Origin: Bradyrhizobium sp. NP1
GTDB lineage: Bacteria; Pseudomonadota; Alphaproteobacteria; Rhizobiales; Xanthobacteraceae
Length of the DNA: 64,000 nucleotides
Reading direction: 5' to 3'
NCBI RefSeq assembly: GCF_030378205.1
Contig: NZ_CP127385.1
Span: 1,776,001 to 1,840,000 of the forward strand
Of the stretch, positions 17,816 through 26,738 are shown one piece after another. Below the pieces are notes generated by a model. The model ran no database searches, was not told where the DNA came from, and saw only the letters and a program-made list of their open reading frames with translations. Position 1 is the first letter of the stretch. Each line of letters opens with the position of its first letter. The position numbers were made by a program, and so were the translations under genes.

Positions 17816-17995
17816 GCCAAAATCCAGGGCACGACATGAGACGAGTCCGGCGCGTCGACCGTCTCGGCGGTGTGCCGTCATGCCCTTGGCGCAGGGTCGG
17901 ACCGTTCGGCGCAGATCGTTCAAAACGCGTGGCAAAGAGACAAGAGCCGATTTCGCCGACCTGATACAGCCGCTGTCATCCAGGAGGCTGGCCGG

Positions 17996-19348
17996 GTGAA
18001 GTTCAGATTTGTCTTCTTTTCGTTGGCTTCAGCCGCGATCGCAGGGAGCCTGGTTGCGATATTCTACGCCTGGCAACCGTCAATCGCGCCAATTGTCTCC
18101 GAGGGTCCGTTCGATTCAGCGCTGGTGCGCAAGGGAGCACAGCTTGCGCTGCTCGGCGATTGCGTTACGTGCCATACCGCCGACGGCGGAGCGGCCTATG
18201 CCGGCGGCCTTGCCATGCCGACCCCCTTCGGCACCATCTATTCGACCAACATCACGCCCGATCCGGACACCGGAATCGGTCACTGGTCGGAACAGGCCTT
18301 TGTCCGGGCACTTCGCGCAGGTGTCGATCGGGAGGGGCGCCATCTCTATCCGGCCTTTCCCTACGACCACTTCACTTTGGTGTCGAATGAGGACGCCAGG
18401 GCGCTTTATGCCTTCTTCATGTCGAGAGATCCGGTCAAGGCGGCGGCACGACCGAACGAACTTCCGTTTCCGATCAATATTCGCCTCGTGCTTGCTGGCT
18501 GGAAACTGCTTTTTCTGCGGCAAGATCGTTTCGTCCCTGACCCCGCGCGTGATGCGAAGTGGAACAGGGGGAAGTATCTCGTCGACGGACTCGGCCATTG
18601 CGGCGCCTGTCACTCGCCGCGCAACCTGATGGGAGCGGAGGAAAAATCTCGCGGTTTCGCGGGGGGCGAAGCGGAAGGCTGGCACGCTTATGCGCTCGGC
18701 GCCTCTTCGCACGCGGCCGTTCCATGGGACGAAGCATCCCTCGCGGAATATTTGGCGAATGGGTTCCACGCTATGCACGGTGTCGCGAAAGGACCGATGG
18801 CGAATGTGCTCGACAACCTTGCACAGGTCGACCGCGCGGACGTGGACTCGATGGCTCACTATCTCGCTTCATTGGCTGACCGCCGCAGCGAGGCGCCTGT
18901 TGAAGTTGCACCAAACGCTCGAGCTGCGGCGCCGTCCGGTCCGGGCAAAATGCCCCAGGCGGCGGGTGCACAGGCTGCGACGCCGGCGGTTGCGGGCGAT
19001 GCCGGTGCGGCCATCTATGCTGCAGCGTGCGCCTCATGCCATGAGAGCGCGCGGCCGTTGCCGCTGGGCGGAGCAGCTTTGTCCAGGTCCTCAGCGCTGA
19101 CCGGGGAAAGCCCGACAAATCTCGTGAACGTCGTCATGCAGGGTTTGCCGGCCGCTGACGGCACGGCACGTCCCATCATGCCGGGCTTCGCTGACGTGCT
19201 CAGCGACAGCCAACTCATCGACCTCGTGCACTTTGTTCGCGAGCGCTTCTCCGGGAAGCAGGACTGGACGGACGTCGCAACGGCAATCCGCGCTGCAAGG
19301 TCGACGCGAGAATTTGCGCGGCGTTCTACCGCTAACAACGCTCGATGA
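17996..19348 (+). CDS. Membrane-anchored three-haem cytochrome c, electron acceptor of the molybdenum hydroxylase
   Basis: A 450-residue protein with an N-terminal membrane anchor or signal (residues 3 to 26) and three CXXCH haem c motifs: CVTCH at 56-60, CGACH in the middle, and CASCH in the C-terminal third after an Ala/Pro-rich linker. This layout matches the cytochrome subunits of periplasmic nicotinate, aldehyde and alcohol dehydrogenases. The start is GTG at 17996 because AGGAGG lies eight bases upstream. It would pass electrons from the molybdenum hydroxylase encoded next to the respiratory chain. It is separated from the iron-sulfur gene by six bases. Confidence 0.88.
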   Translation: MKFRFVFFSLASAAIAGSLVAIFYAWQPSIAPIVSEGPFDSALVRKGAQLALLGDCVTCHTADGGAAYAGGLAMPTPFGTIYSTNITPDPDTGIGHWSEQAFVRALRAGVDREGRHLYPAFPYDHFTLVSNEDARALYAFFMSRDPVKAAARPNELPFPINIRLVLAGWKLLFLRQDRFVPDPARDAKWNRGKYLVDGLGHCGACHSPRNLMGAEEKSRGFAGGEAEGWHAYALGASSHAAVPWDEASLAEYLANGFHAMHGVAKGPMANVLDNLAQVDRADVDSMAHYLASLADRRSEAPVEVAPNARAAAPSGPGKMPQAAGAQAATPAVAGDAGAAIYAAACASCHESARPLPLGGAALSRSSALTGESPTNLVNVVMQGLPAADGTARPIMPGFADVLSDSQLIDLVHFVRERFSGKQDWTDVATAIRAARSTREFARRSTANNAR

Positions 19349-19354
19349 GGCCGC

Positions 19355-19843
19355 ATGTCAAACCTTACCATCAATGAAAAAACGATATCAGTCAGCGCAT
19401 CGCCGGACACGCCGTTGCTCTACGTCCTGCGCGACGAGCTCGGCCTCAACGCCGCAAAGTACGGCTGCGGGCTTGGGCAATGTGGTGCGTGCACGGTGAT
19501 TGTCGATGGAGCCGCGGTGTTATCCTGCGTAACGCCCTTGGGTTTGTTGGAAGGGCGTCGCGTGACGACGCTTGAAGGTTTGGGCTCGGCGGACGCTCCC
19601 GGCCCCATGCAGCGGGCCTTTATCGCCGAGCAGGCCGCGCAGTGCGGATTTTGCATCCCCGGCGTGATGATGCGCGCCCAGGCGCTTCTGGATCGCAATC
19701 CCAACGCGACAGACGCCGCTATTCGCGCTGAACTCCAGCCGCATCTGTGCCGCTGCGGCACTCATATGCGCATACTCCGTGCGATCAGGCGCGCCTCTGA
19801 CGAGAGGAAAGCCAAGGCGGCCGATGCGAGGTCGCCGCAATGA
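19355..19843 (+). CDS. Molybdenum hydroxylase [2Fe-2S] subunit (IorA/NicA-like)
   Basis: A 162-residue protein with the two expected iron-sulfur domains. A plant-type cluster is in YGCGLGQCGACTVIVDGAAVLSC, and a second helical cluster is in CGFCIPG and CRCGTHM. This is the small subunit of two-subunit xanthine-oxidase-family enzymes such as isoquinoline 1-oxidoreductase, nicotinate dehydrogenase and periplasmic aldehyde dehydrogenase. It has no signal peptide and would travel with the Tat-exported large subunit. The stop overlaps the large-subunit start by four bases. Confidence 0.9.
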   Translation: MSNLTINEKTISVSASPDTPLLYVLRDELGLNAAKYGCGLGQCGACTVIVDGAAVLSCVTPLGLLEGRRVTTLEGLGSADAPGPMQRAFIAEQAAQCGFCIPGVMMRAQALLDRNPNATDAAIRAELQPHLCRCGTHMRILRAIRRASDERKAKAADARSPQ

Positions 19844-22071
19844 CGATCTCCATCTCGCGACGTGCGGTGCTGGCCGGTACTGGCGCTCTGATCGTCGCGT
19901 TTCAAATGCATGGCGCCTCGGCCCAAACCGAGACCGGCAAGGGCGACGGTCCGTCGAAGCGTGGCCTGCCGGGTAGTCTGGATGACACCCCGAGGATTGA
20001 TTCCTGGATTCGTGTCGAAGCCTCGGGCGCCGTCACGATTCTGACCGGAAAGGCCGAACTTGGGCAGGGTCTCAAGACCGCGTTACTGCAGGTTGCCGCC
20101 GAAGAGCTCAAGGTCCCCATGGAAAAGCTCTCCCTGGTGACGGCTGACACGGCGCGCACAGCTGACGAAGGATATACGGCGGCCAGTCATTCGATGCAGG
20201 ATTCCGGGACCGCGATCCGAAATGCGGCCGCCCAGGCCCGCGACCTTCTCGTCGCGGAAGCGGCCCGGCGGCTCGGCCTCGCCGAGGCGGACCTCAAAGC
20301 GGCGAACGGAGCCGTTCTCGGTCCGAATGGCGCTCGGATCGCATATGGCGCGTTGGTACGCGACCAACTGCTTTCCGTCGACGCGAAGCCAACTTCCCGT
20401 TTGACCCTTCCGTCCGATTTCACAGTCATGGGCCGCCCGCTGCAGCGGGTTGATATCCCCGCCAAGGTGACGGGCGGCACGGCATATGTCCAGGACCTTC
20501 GCCCCGAAGGCAAGTTGCACGGTCGCGTGGTGCGACCACCGAGTTACGGCGCGACGCTCCGCGACATCGACATTGCGTCCATAGAGGGCATGCGAGGAGT
20601 CGTGAAGGTGGTGCGCGACGGCAATTTCGTTGGCGTGCTCGCAGAAACCGAATGGGCGGCGATCCAGGGCATGCGGGCGCTCGCGGCAAGTACCACCTGG
20701 ATTGAAAAGGAAGCCTTGCCCGATAGCGCGATGCTTGCTTCGGCCCTCATGAGCCTGCCATCCAAGGATACGACGATCCATGATACAGGAGTTTCCGGCA
20801 CGCCCGGTACCGTTGTCGAGGGTACCTTCAGCAGGCCCTATCTGACGCACGGCTCGATAGGTCCGTCCTGCGCGGTGGCCGAACTCCGCGACGGCATGCT
20901 CACTATCTCGACGCATACGCAAGGCGTCTTTCCTCTCCGCCGGGCCATCGCCGGAATGCTGCGGATGCCGAGCGAAAAGGTCCGTTGTATCCACGTCGAG
21001 GGAGCAGGCTGCTATGGGCAAAACGGCGCCGACGACGCGGCTGCGGACGCGGCGATGCTCGCTGTCGCCATGCCCGGAAGGCCCATCCGCGTCCAACTGA
21101 TGCGCGAGCAGGAGCATGCGTGGGATCCGTTTGGTCCGGGCATGGTCGTGAAGCTTCGCGCATCAGTCGGGGTGAGCGGCGCGATTGCGGACTGGCATCA
21201 CGAAGTCTGGAGCCAGTCTCACATGATGCGGCCCGGCCCGCCGGGCACGCTGCTTGCCGCCCGCCTGAAGGCCGACGCAGCTGTGCCGGCGCCGCCCGTC
21301 GAACTCGCACAGCCGGAAGGCGGCGGGGATCGCAACGCCATCCCGCTTTATTCGATTCCTAACGCCAGGGTGATCAGCCATTTCCTTCGCGACATGCCGT
21401 TGCGCGGCTCGTCCATGCGTTCGCTCGGCGGCTATCTGAACGTGTTGGCGATCGAGAGCACCATGGACGATCTGGCCCGCGCTTCCGGTCAGGATGCGGT
21501 AGCGTTCCGGCTTCGTCATCTCGATGACCCGCGCGCCCGAGAGGTGGTGGAGACTGCCGCCTCCCGGTTCGGCTGGTCTCCGCATGTCGAGGGACCGTCC
21601 GGCGCCGGCCGTGGTTTCGCCTTTGCTCGCTACAAGAACCTCGAAGCCTGGTGTGCGGTAGCTGTGGAGGTCGTGGTCGAGCGCGAGACAGGCCGGGTTC
21701 GCGTGAAGCGCATGGTCGCGGCAGTCGATACCGGTCAGGTCGTCAATCCCGACGGGATCCGTAACCAGGTCGAGGGCGGGCTGCTGCAGGCGCTGAGCTG
21801 GACCCTGTTCGAGCGGGTGACGTTCGACCGAACCCGCGTCACGTCGGTGGATTGGTCGGCATATCCGATCCTTCGTTTTGGCGACGTTCCCGATTCCGTC
21901 GAGGTCCACATCATCGATCGCCCGAACGACGGTTTCTATGGCGTTGCCGAAGCCGCCCAGGGCCCATCCGGTGCGGCGCTCGCCAATGCGATCCGCGACG
22001 CGACGGGTTTGCGCTTGCACGAGCTTCCGTTCACCGCTTCGCGAATCAGGGCGGCGACAGGATCGCGATGA
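19840..22071 (+). CDS. Molybdenum hydroxylase, molybdopterin-binding subunit (IorB/NicB-like)
   Basis: A 743-residue large subunit. A Tat-type leader SRRAVLAGTGALIVAFQ starts at residue 6, indicating export to the periplasm. The body has the IorB arrangement: GKAELGQGLKTALLQ for cofactor contacts, GQNGADDAAADAAMLA in the middle, and the C-terminal GVAEAAQGPSGAALANA with the probable catalytic Glu. The family hydroxylates a carbon next to a ring nitrogen or oxidises aldehydes, taking oxygen from water. In this setting an N-heterocycle is the better guess. Molybdenum-cofactor maturation genes are not seen in the window. Confidence 0.9.
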   Translation: MTISISRRAVLAGTGALIVAFQMHGASAQTETGKGDGPSKRGLPGSLDDTPRIDSWIRVEASGAVTILTGKAELGQGLKTALLQVAAEELKVPMEKLSLVTADTARTADEGYTAASHSMQDSGTAIRNAAAQARDLLVAEAARRLGLAEADLKAANGAVLGPNGARIAYGALVRDQLLSVDAKPTSRLTLPSDFTVMGRPLQRVDIPAKVTGGTAYVQDLRPEGKLHGRVVRPPSYGATLRDIDIASIEGMRGVVKVVRDGNFVGVLAETEWAAIQGMRALAASTTWIEKEALPDSAMLASALMSLPSKDTTIHDTGVSGTPGTVVEGTFSRPYLTHGSIGPSCAVAELRDGMLTISTHTQGVFPLRRAIAGMLRMPSEKVRCIHVEGAGCYGQNGADDAAADAAMLAVAMPGRPIRVQLMREQEHAWDPFGPGMVVKLRASVGVSGAIADWHHEVWSQSHMMRPGPPGTLLAARLKADAAVPAPPVELAQPEGGGDRNAIPLYSIPNARVISHFLRDMPLRGSSMRSLGGYLNVLAIESTMDDLARASGQDAVAFRLRHLDDPRAREVVETAASRFGWSPHVEGPSGAGRGFAFARYKNLEAWCAVAVEVVVERETGRVRVKRMVAAVDTGQVVNPDGIRNQVEGGLLQALSWTLFERVTFDRTRVTSVDWSAYPILRFGDVPDSVEVHIIDRPNDGFYGVAEAAQGPSGAALANAIRDATGLRLHELPFTASRIRAATGSR

Positions 22072-22144
22072 CGACCTTCATTCGCTGGAATCGGATCATG
22101 GCAAGGATCGACGGCAACATGATGCCGACGGAATTCGAGCGGTC

Positions 22145-23278
22145 ATGGTTGACGCTACGCACGAGGTGACCGCTCGTCTCGGTCTGCGCGATCTGCTGCG
22201 TCATCCTGCGCTTCACGCGCTTCTCGCCGTCGCCATTGCCGCAACGGCGTGGATCGTCGCGGGGCAGTGGGACAGGTGGACGGGCGCCTTCCGCTTCCAG
22301 CGCACCGACGACGCCTACATGGCGGGCGACATCACCCCACTGGCGGCCAAGGTGTCGGGATATATCGTCCGCGTTTCGGTGCAGGATTATCAGCGCGTCA
22401 ATCGCGGTGATCCAATCGTCGAGATCGATCCGACGGATTACCAAGCGCAGTTCGATCTTGCCTCCGCCAACCTGGCGGCCGCCAGGGCTGCCGAAGCGCA
22501 GATCGCGTTCCGTCGGGAAACGCAACGGACGCTGATCGAGCAGGCGCAAGCGACCATTCGGGCCAGCCAGGCCGAGCTGGACCGGGCCTCCGCCGAGGCC
22601 AGGCGTCAGCGTAACCTGCTTCAGACGCAGATCGCCGGCACCGAACAACGCGTCGAGCAGGCCGACGCCGATGCCCTTAAGGCCGAGGCGACGCTGGCCC
22701 TCAACCGGGCTCAACTCGAGCAGCAAAAGGTGCTGCTGTCCGAGCTCGATGTCCAGGAGAAGCAGCTCGCCGCTCAAACGAAGGCCGCCGAGGCACAGGC
22801 GACGCTGGCACACAACAACCTCATCGACACGCGGATCGTGTCGCCGGCGGACGGCATGGTCGGAGCCCGGCAGGTGCGCCCCGGTCAGTTCGTAAACGTC
22901 GGTAGCCAGGTGGTTACCGTCGTGCCGTTGCCGCATCTGTGGGTGGTAGCAAATTTCAAGGAGACGCAAATGACGCGCGTGCGCGCCGCGAATCCCGCGC
23001 GCGTCACGGTGGACGCCTTTCCCTCGCTCGTCTTGACGGGACGGGTGGACAGTTGGTCCCCCGGCACTGGGGCGACTTTCGCGCTTCTCCCTCCGGACAA
23101 TGCAACCGGTAACTTCACCAAGGTCGTGCAGCGCGTGCCGGTGAAGATTGTGTTGGACCCAAATCCTGCGCTCGGTACGCTGGTCCGACCGGGGATGTCG
23201 GTTGTTGCGACGATCGACACAGGTTCGAGTGCCGATGCGCTTTTCGCGCCCCTCGCGGCCGGCGAGACCGCGCCGTGA
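22145..23278 (+). CDS. HlyD-family membrane fusion protein (EmrA-like)
   Basis: A 377-residue periplasmic adaptor. It has one membrane anchor (residues 24 to 42), the EmrA-type segment QRTDDAYMAGDITPLAAKVSGYI, a long coiled coil with Ala/Gln repeats, and the returning lipoyl half (NLIDTRIVSPADGMVGARQVRPGQFV). The start at 22145 follows 73 bases after the molybdenum subunit; the earlier open frame is a shadow. It pairs with the EmrB-type protein that begins on its stop codon. Confidence 0.88.
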   Translation: MVDATHEVTARLGLRDLLRHPALHALLAVAIAATAWIVAGQWDRWTGAFRFQRTDDAYMAGDITPLAAKVSGYIVRVSVQDYQRVNRGDPIVEIDPTDYQAQFDLASANLAAARAAEAQIAFRRETQRTLIEQAQATIRASQAELDRASAEARRQRNLLQTQIAGTEQRVEQADADALKAEATLALNRAQLEQQKVLLSELDVQEKQLAAQTKAAEAQATLAHNNLIDTRIVSPADGMVGARQVRPGQFVNVGSQVVTVVPLPHLWVVANFKETQMTRVRAANPARVTVDAFPSLVLTGRVDSWSPGTGATFALLPPDNATGNFTKVVQRVPVKIVLDPNPALGTLVRPGMSVVATIDTGSSADALFAPLAAGETAP

Positions 23279-24873
23279 CGGTTGCCGTCACGGCGCCCGC
23301 GGCCGACGCCCGTGAGTCGGGATCATTCGCACCCTATGTTGGCCTGCTCGGCGTCATGCTGGGCTCGATGATGTCGACCCTGAATACGCGAGTGACCGTG
23401 TTCGGGGTGGCGGATCTGCGCGGAGCGCTCGGTGCCGGCTTTGACGAGGGCGCCTGGATCACCTCGGCCTTGGGAATCGGTCAGTTGATTGGAGGCATTT
23501 CCTGTCCATATCTTGCGACGGTAATCGGCCCTCGGCGTATGCTGATGGGCGCGATCCTGGTCTTTTTCGCAGCCAGCGTGCTCGCGCCGTTCTCGCCGAA
23601 CCTCAAGGCCTATCTCGCGGCCGAGTTTATCAGCGGACTGGGATCAGGGACCTTCATCCCGCTCACCATAATCTTTATTCTCCGTCACGTTCCCAAGGGG
23701 CTGACACTCTACGGCCTCGCCATCTACGCGATGAACTCCGAGTTTTCCCAGAACGTCGCAGCTTCCCTGGAAGGCTTCTATACCGACCATTGGTCCTGGC
23801 GCTGGATCAACTGGCAATATGGCCTTCTGCTTCCAGCCATGTTCGCATGTGTATGGTTCGGCATGCCTCGCGATGAACCCTACGACCGTGCGAAGTTGCG
23901 CCTGCTCGATTGGCCGGGCGTGCTTTACGCCACGCTCGGCTTCAGCCTTCTCTATGCGGGCATCGATCAGGGCAATCGGCTGGATTGGGTGCGCAGCGGC
24001 ATGGTCAGCGGATTGCTTCTGGCCGGCGCGCTCGCGGTCGCATGCTTCGTAATCCGCGAACTGACTGCCGCGAGCCCGGCGATCGACTTGCGCATCCTTT
24101 CGCGCGGCTATCTCATCCTTTTCTTCACGCTTTTGGCAGGATTTCGGTTCATCATACTGTCCACTGGCTACATCATCCCGAACTATCTGCAGACAGTTCA
24201 GAATTATCGTGCGCTGCAGGTCGGTAGCGTGCTCGTGTGGATCGCGTTGCCGCAATTTCTCATCGTCCTTCCCCTGGCGGCGACGTTGAAGCGAGTCGAT
24301 CCGCGATGGACGCTGGGCATCGGCGCGGCCCTGGTCGCGGCTGCGTGCCTACTGGCTACGGGTCTGACTGACCAATGGGCGACCGAGGATTTCATCCGCT
24401 CCCAGGCCTTGCAGGCGATCGGTCAGTCATTCGCGTTGACCAGCCTGATCGTACTCGTGGCTCGCACGATCAGTCCGGCCGAAGCTGTCACGATCGGCAC
24501 CTTCATGCAGACCAGTCGCCTGTTTGGCGGGGAGGTAGGTGTGGGGTTCATGCAGACTTTCGTCCGTGAGCGTGAGCAGATCCATTCCAATCTTCTCGGC
24601 CTCCACATCCAGTCGCAAGACGCTCTCACAACGTCCAGGCTGCTGGACTACGGGCGCATCGTCGGCGGTCATCTGGCCGACGCTTCCGAGACAGCCATAC
24701 AGTCGATGAAGCTTCTGGCGAACTCGGTGGCCAAACAAGCATCTGTGCTCGCCTATATCGACGGGTTCGAGGCCGCGGCTGCGGTCGCGGTGATATGTTG
24801 GATTCTCGCCGCCTTCGTGCCCCGCCCGCCGGCTGCCGGCGAGTGTTGCGCTCCACTCCAAGCCAGACACTAA
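23275..24873 (+). CDS. MFS multidrug efflux protein, DHA2 (EmrB-like)
   Basis: A 532-residue transporter with about fourteen membrane segments. It has the EmrB-type first half (GSMMSTLNTRVTVFGVADLRGALGAGFDEGAWI) and the motif YLATVIGPRRMLM. The GTG start overlaps the EmrA stop (GTGA). The pair would form a tripartite pump with an outer-membrane channel encoded elsewhere. Its place at the end of a substrate-uptake and oxidation operon suggests removal of a toxic substrate or intermediate. The stop overlaps that of the convergent hydrolase gene. Confidence 0.88.
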   Translation: MTVAVTAPAADARESGSFAPYVGLLGVMLGSMMSTLNTRVTVFGVADLRGALGAGFDEGAWITSALGIGQLIGGISCPYLATVIGPRRMLMGAILVFFAASVLAPFSPNLKAYLAAEFISGLGSGTFIPLTIIFILRHVPKGLTLYGLAIYAMNSEFSQNVAASLEGFYTDHWSWRWINWQYGLLLPAMFACVWFGMPRDEPYDRAKLRLLDWPGVLYATLGFSLLYAGIDQGNRLDWVRSGMVSGLLLAGALAVACFVIRELTAASPAIDLRILSRGYLILFFTLLAGFRFIILSTGYIIPNYLQTVQNYRALQVGSVLVWIALPQFLIVLPLAATLKRVDPRWTLGIGAALVAAACLLATGLTDQWATEDFIRSQALQAIGQSFALTSLIVLVARTISPAEAVTIGTFMQTSRLFGGEVGVGFMQTFVREREQIHSNLLGLHIQSQDALTTSRLLDYGRIVGGHLADASETAIQSMKLLANSVAKQASVLAYIDGFEAAAAVAVICWILAAFVPRPPAAGECCAPLQARH

Positions 24874-25625
24874 TCCGCGGAAAAGAACGCCTGGATTTCG
24901 GTTGCGAAGTACACAGGGGTTTCCTGCATCGGATAGTGACCCGAGTTCGCAATGATCTTGAGCGAGCTATTCGGATAGTCGGCAAGATAGGTTTGTTTCA
25001 TGGCTTCCGCTGTCAGGCCGGCATCGTGCTCGCCGACCATCACGAGGATGGGCATTGCGAGACCGCGGGCTGCGTCGGCGAACCCGCCCGCGCTCCACGA
25101 CCGGAAGTAATCCGCGAACGCTCGCTGGTTCGATCGTTCCATGGAAAGCTTCGCGATCGTCCTCGACCAGGCTCCGGACAGCCGGCTTCCGGTCGAAAAG
25201 TCGATGATGGCCTGGCGTGAATCGGGTTGTTCGGTCGCGCTCTCGAAGAGCTTCTTCGCGGCGGGGTCGAAGGGCACGCCGTGGGCCGGAACGGGCGTCG
25301 CAGCGAGTATCTTCGTGATGCGATCCGGCGCTGCAACCGCCGTTCGCAACGCCGCGGCGCCTCCCATCGAGTGGCCGAGAAGGCCGAAGCGGTGCCATCC
25401 CAGGGCGTCAGCCAGATCGAGCGCGTCGCTTGCGATTTCCGCGAGCGTGTGTTCGCCGGCAATATCGCGCGACTTGCCGTACCCCCGGTAGTCGATGAAG
25501 GCTATCGACAGCGCTCCGCCGTCGAGCGATTGGAGTATCGGGTCGAAGATCGAGGAATCGCCGAACCAGCCGTGCAAAGCGATGACCTTGTTCGGTCCGC
25601 TGCCGAAGAGAGTGTGCCCGATCAC
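24870..25625 (-). CDS. Alpha/beta hydrolase
   Basis: A 251-residue hydrolase. It has the oxyanion segment ALHGWFGDSSIF, the nucleophile elbow LLGHSMGG, the acid in VGEHDAG and the His in NSGHYPMQE, so the triad is complete. Proteins of this size and pattern include meta-cleavage-product hydrolases and lactonases of aromatic catabolism. A GTG start with GAGGG upstream is used. It follows the AraC gene on the same strand by 87 bases, so the two may be co-transcribed. The substrate is unknown. Confidence 0.83.
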   Translation of the reverse strand: MIGHTLFGSGPNKVIALHGWFGDSSIFDPILQSLDGGALSIAFIDYRGYGKSRDIAGEHTLAEIASDALDLADALGWHRFGLLGHSMGGAAALRTAVAAPDRITKILAATPVPAHGVPFDPAAKKLFESATEQPDSRQAIIDFSTGSRLSGAWSRTIAKLSMERSNQRAFADYFRSWSAGGFADAARGLAMPILVMVGEHDAGLTAEAMKQTYLADYPNSSLKIIANSGHYPMQETPVYFATEIQAFFSAD

Positions 25626-25712
25626 GTGGAGAAGCCCTCGATGGTGTCGATACCAGACACCTTATGGCGCATCGCCTGCTGTGGCACGGGCCGAATTGGC
25701 CGAATCGTCCGA

Positions 25713-26603
25713 TTAGTCGAGGGAGCCGGCAGATCGCGCTTCCTCAAGGACATAAGCGCGGCGGCGGAAGATACCCGGCGAGAGTCCCAGGTGTTGTCGG
25801 ACAAATCTGGTGAAATGCGTCAGTTCGGCGAAGCCCAATTCTGCTGCGACTTCCTGCAATCTGGACGTTCGATAGACCAGCGCTTCGGTGACGAGGCTCA
25901 TGCGAGCCCAATCAAGGTACTGCTGCGGCGATGCACCGACGGTTCGCTTGAATTGCTCGAAGAAGCGCGATCGAGACATCCCGACTTCGCAGGCGATCGC
26001 CTCCATGCTCGGATTTTCGTGGGCTCGATCCCGAAGGATGCGGACGGCGCGGCGGATCCGAGCATCGGTCATGCGACGCTCACCGCGGTGCTCGCTCGAC
26101 GCATCTGCGTCCGTGACCGCTCGGAGGAAATCGGCAACGAGCGTCTCGTAGATTCCGTCCGCTTCGACGGCAGCCCCTGCTACAGCGTGCGCAAGCCTCC
26201 TTGCCTTCCGCCTCACTTCGTCGGTGTTCGGCACCAGCTGGCTGGAAAAGATTGCGTCGGCGTGGGCCGACGTGGTCGGTAAGATCCGGCTCAGCCAATC
26301 CGGCTTGATCAGAAGCGCCAGGACCTGCGAGGGACCGTTCGCACTCGGCTCCTTTTTGTGCGGCTGCCAAGGATTGAACGCGATCGTCACCTCCTCGCTG
26401 AGGTGGAGCGGCCGCTTTTCCGAGATGAAGAGCGGGTCGGGGCCCTCCAGCCGGAACAGCAGGTTGTACTCGGCGTGAACATGGGGGACCAGCGCGCGGG
26501 CTATTGGACCGACTGTCACCCGTCCGAAAGATCCCTGAATGATGCCGGCGCCATAAGACTCGCCGTCTCTGATGATCCGATGTGGTCCAAGGCGATGAGG
26601 CAT
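25713..26603 (-). CDS. AraC-family transcriptional regulator
   Basis: A 296-residue regulator. The N-terminal half is an AraC-type effector-binding cupin (HVHAEYNLLFRLEG). The last 100 residues hold the two helix-turn-helix motifs (NPSMEAIACEVGMSRSRFFEQFKRTVGASPQQYL and LQEVAAELGFAELTHFTRFVRQHLGLSPGIFRRR). It diverges from the dihydroxypseudooxynicotine-hydrolase-like gene across 135 bases and probably activates that gene and the hydrolase behind itself. Confidence 0.88.
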   Translation of the reverse strand: MPHRLGPHRIIRDGESYGAGIIQGSFGRVTVGPIARALVPHVHAEYNLLFRLEGPDPLFISEKRPLHLSEEVTIAFNPWQPHKKEPSANGPSQVLALLIKPDWLSRILPTTSAHADAIFSSQLVPNTDEVRRKARRLAHAVAGAAVEADGIYETLVADFLRAVTDADASSEHRGERRMTDARIRRAVRILRDRAHENPSMEAIACEVGMSRSRFFEQFKRTVGASPQQYLDWARMSLVTEALVYRTSRLQEVAAELGFAELTHFTRFVRQHLGLSPGIFRRRAYVLEEARSAGSLD

Positions 26604-26738
26604 CCGCGCGGCCTGTTCAATTTCCGGACGATTCGATCAGTCGTGGGACGGTCGGACGTCCCGAGTCTGATCGGCCCCTCCTATACCAGCATGGAAGCGT
26701 CCTGGCACCGAACCTGCCCGAAGGAGGAAGCCGAAACA

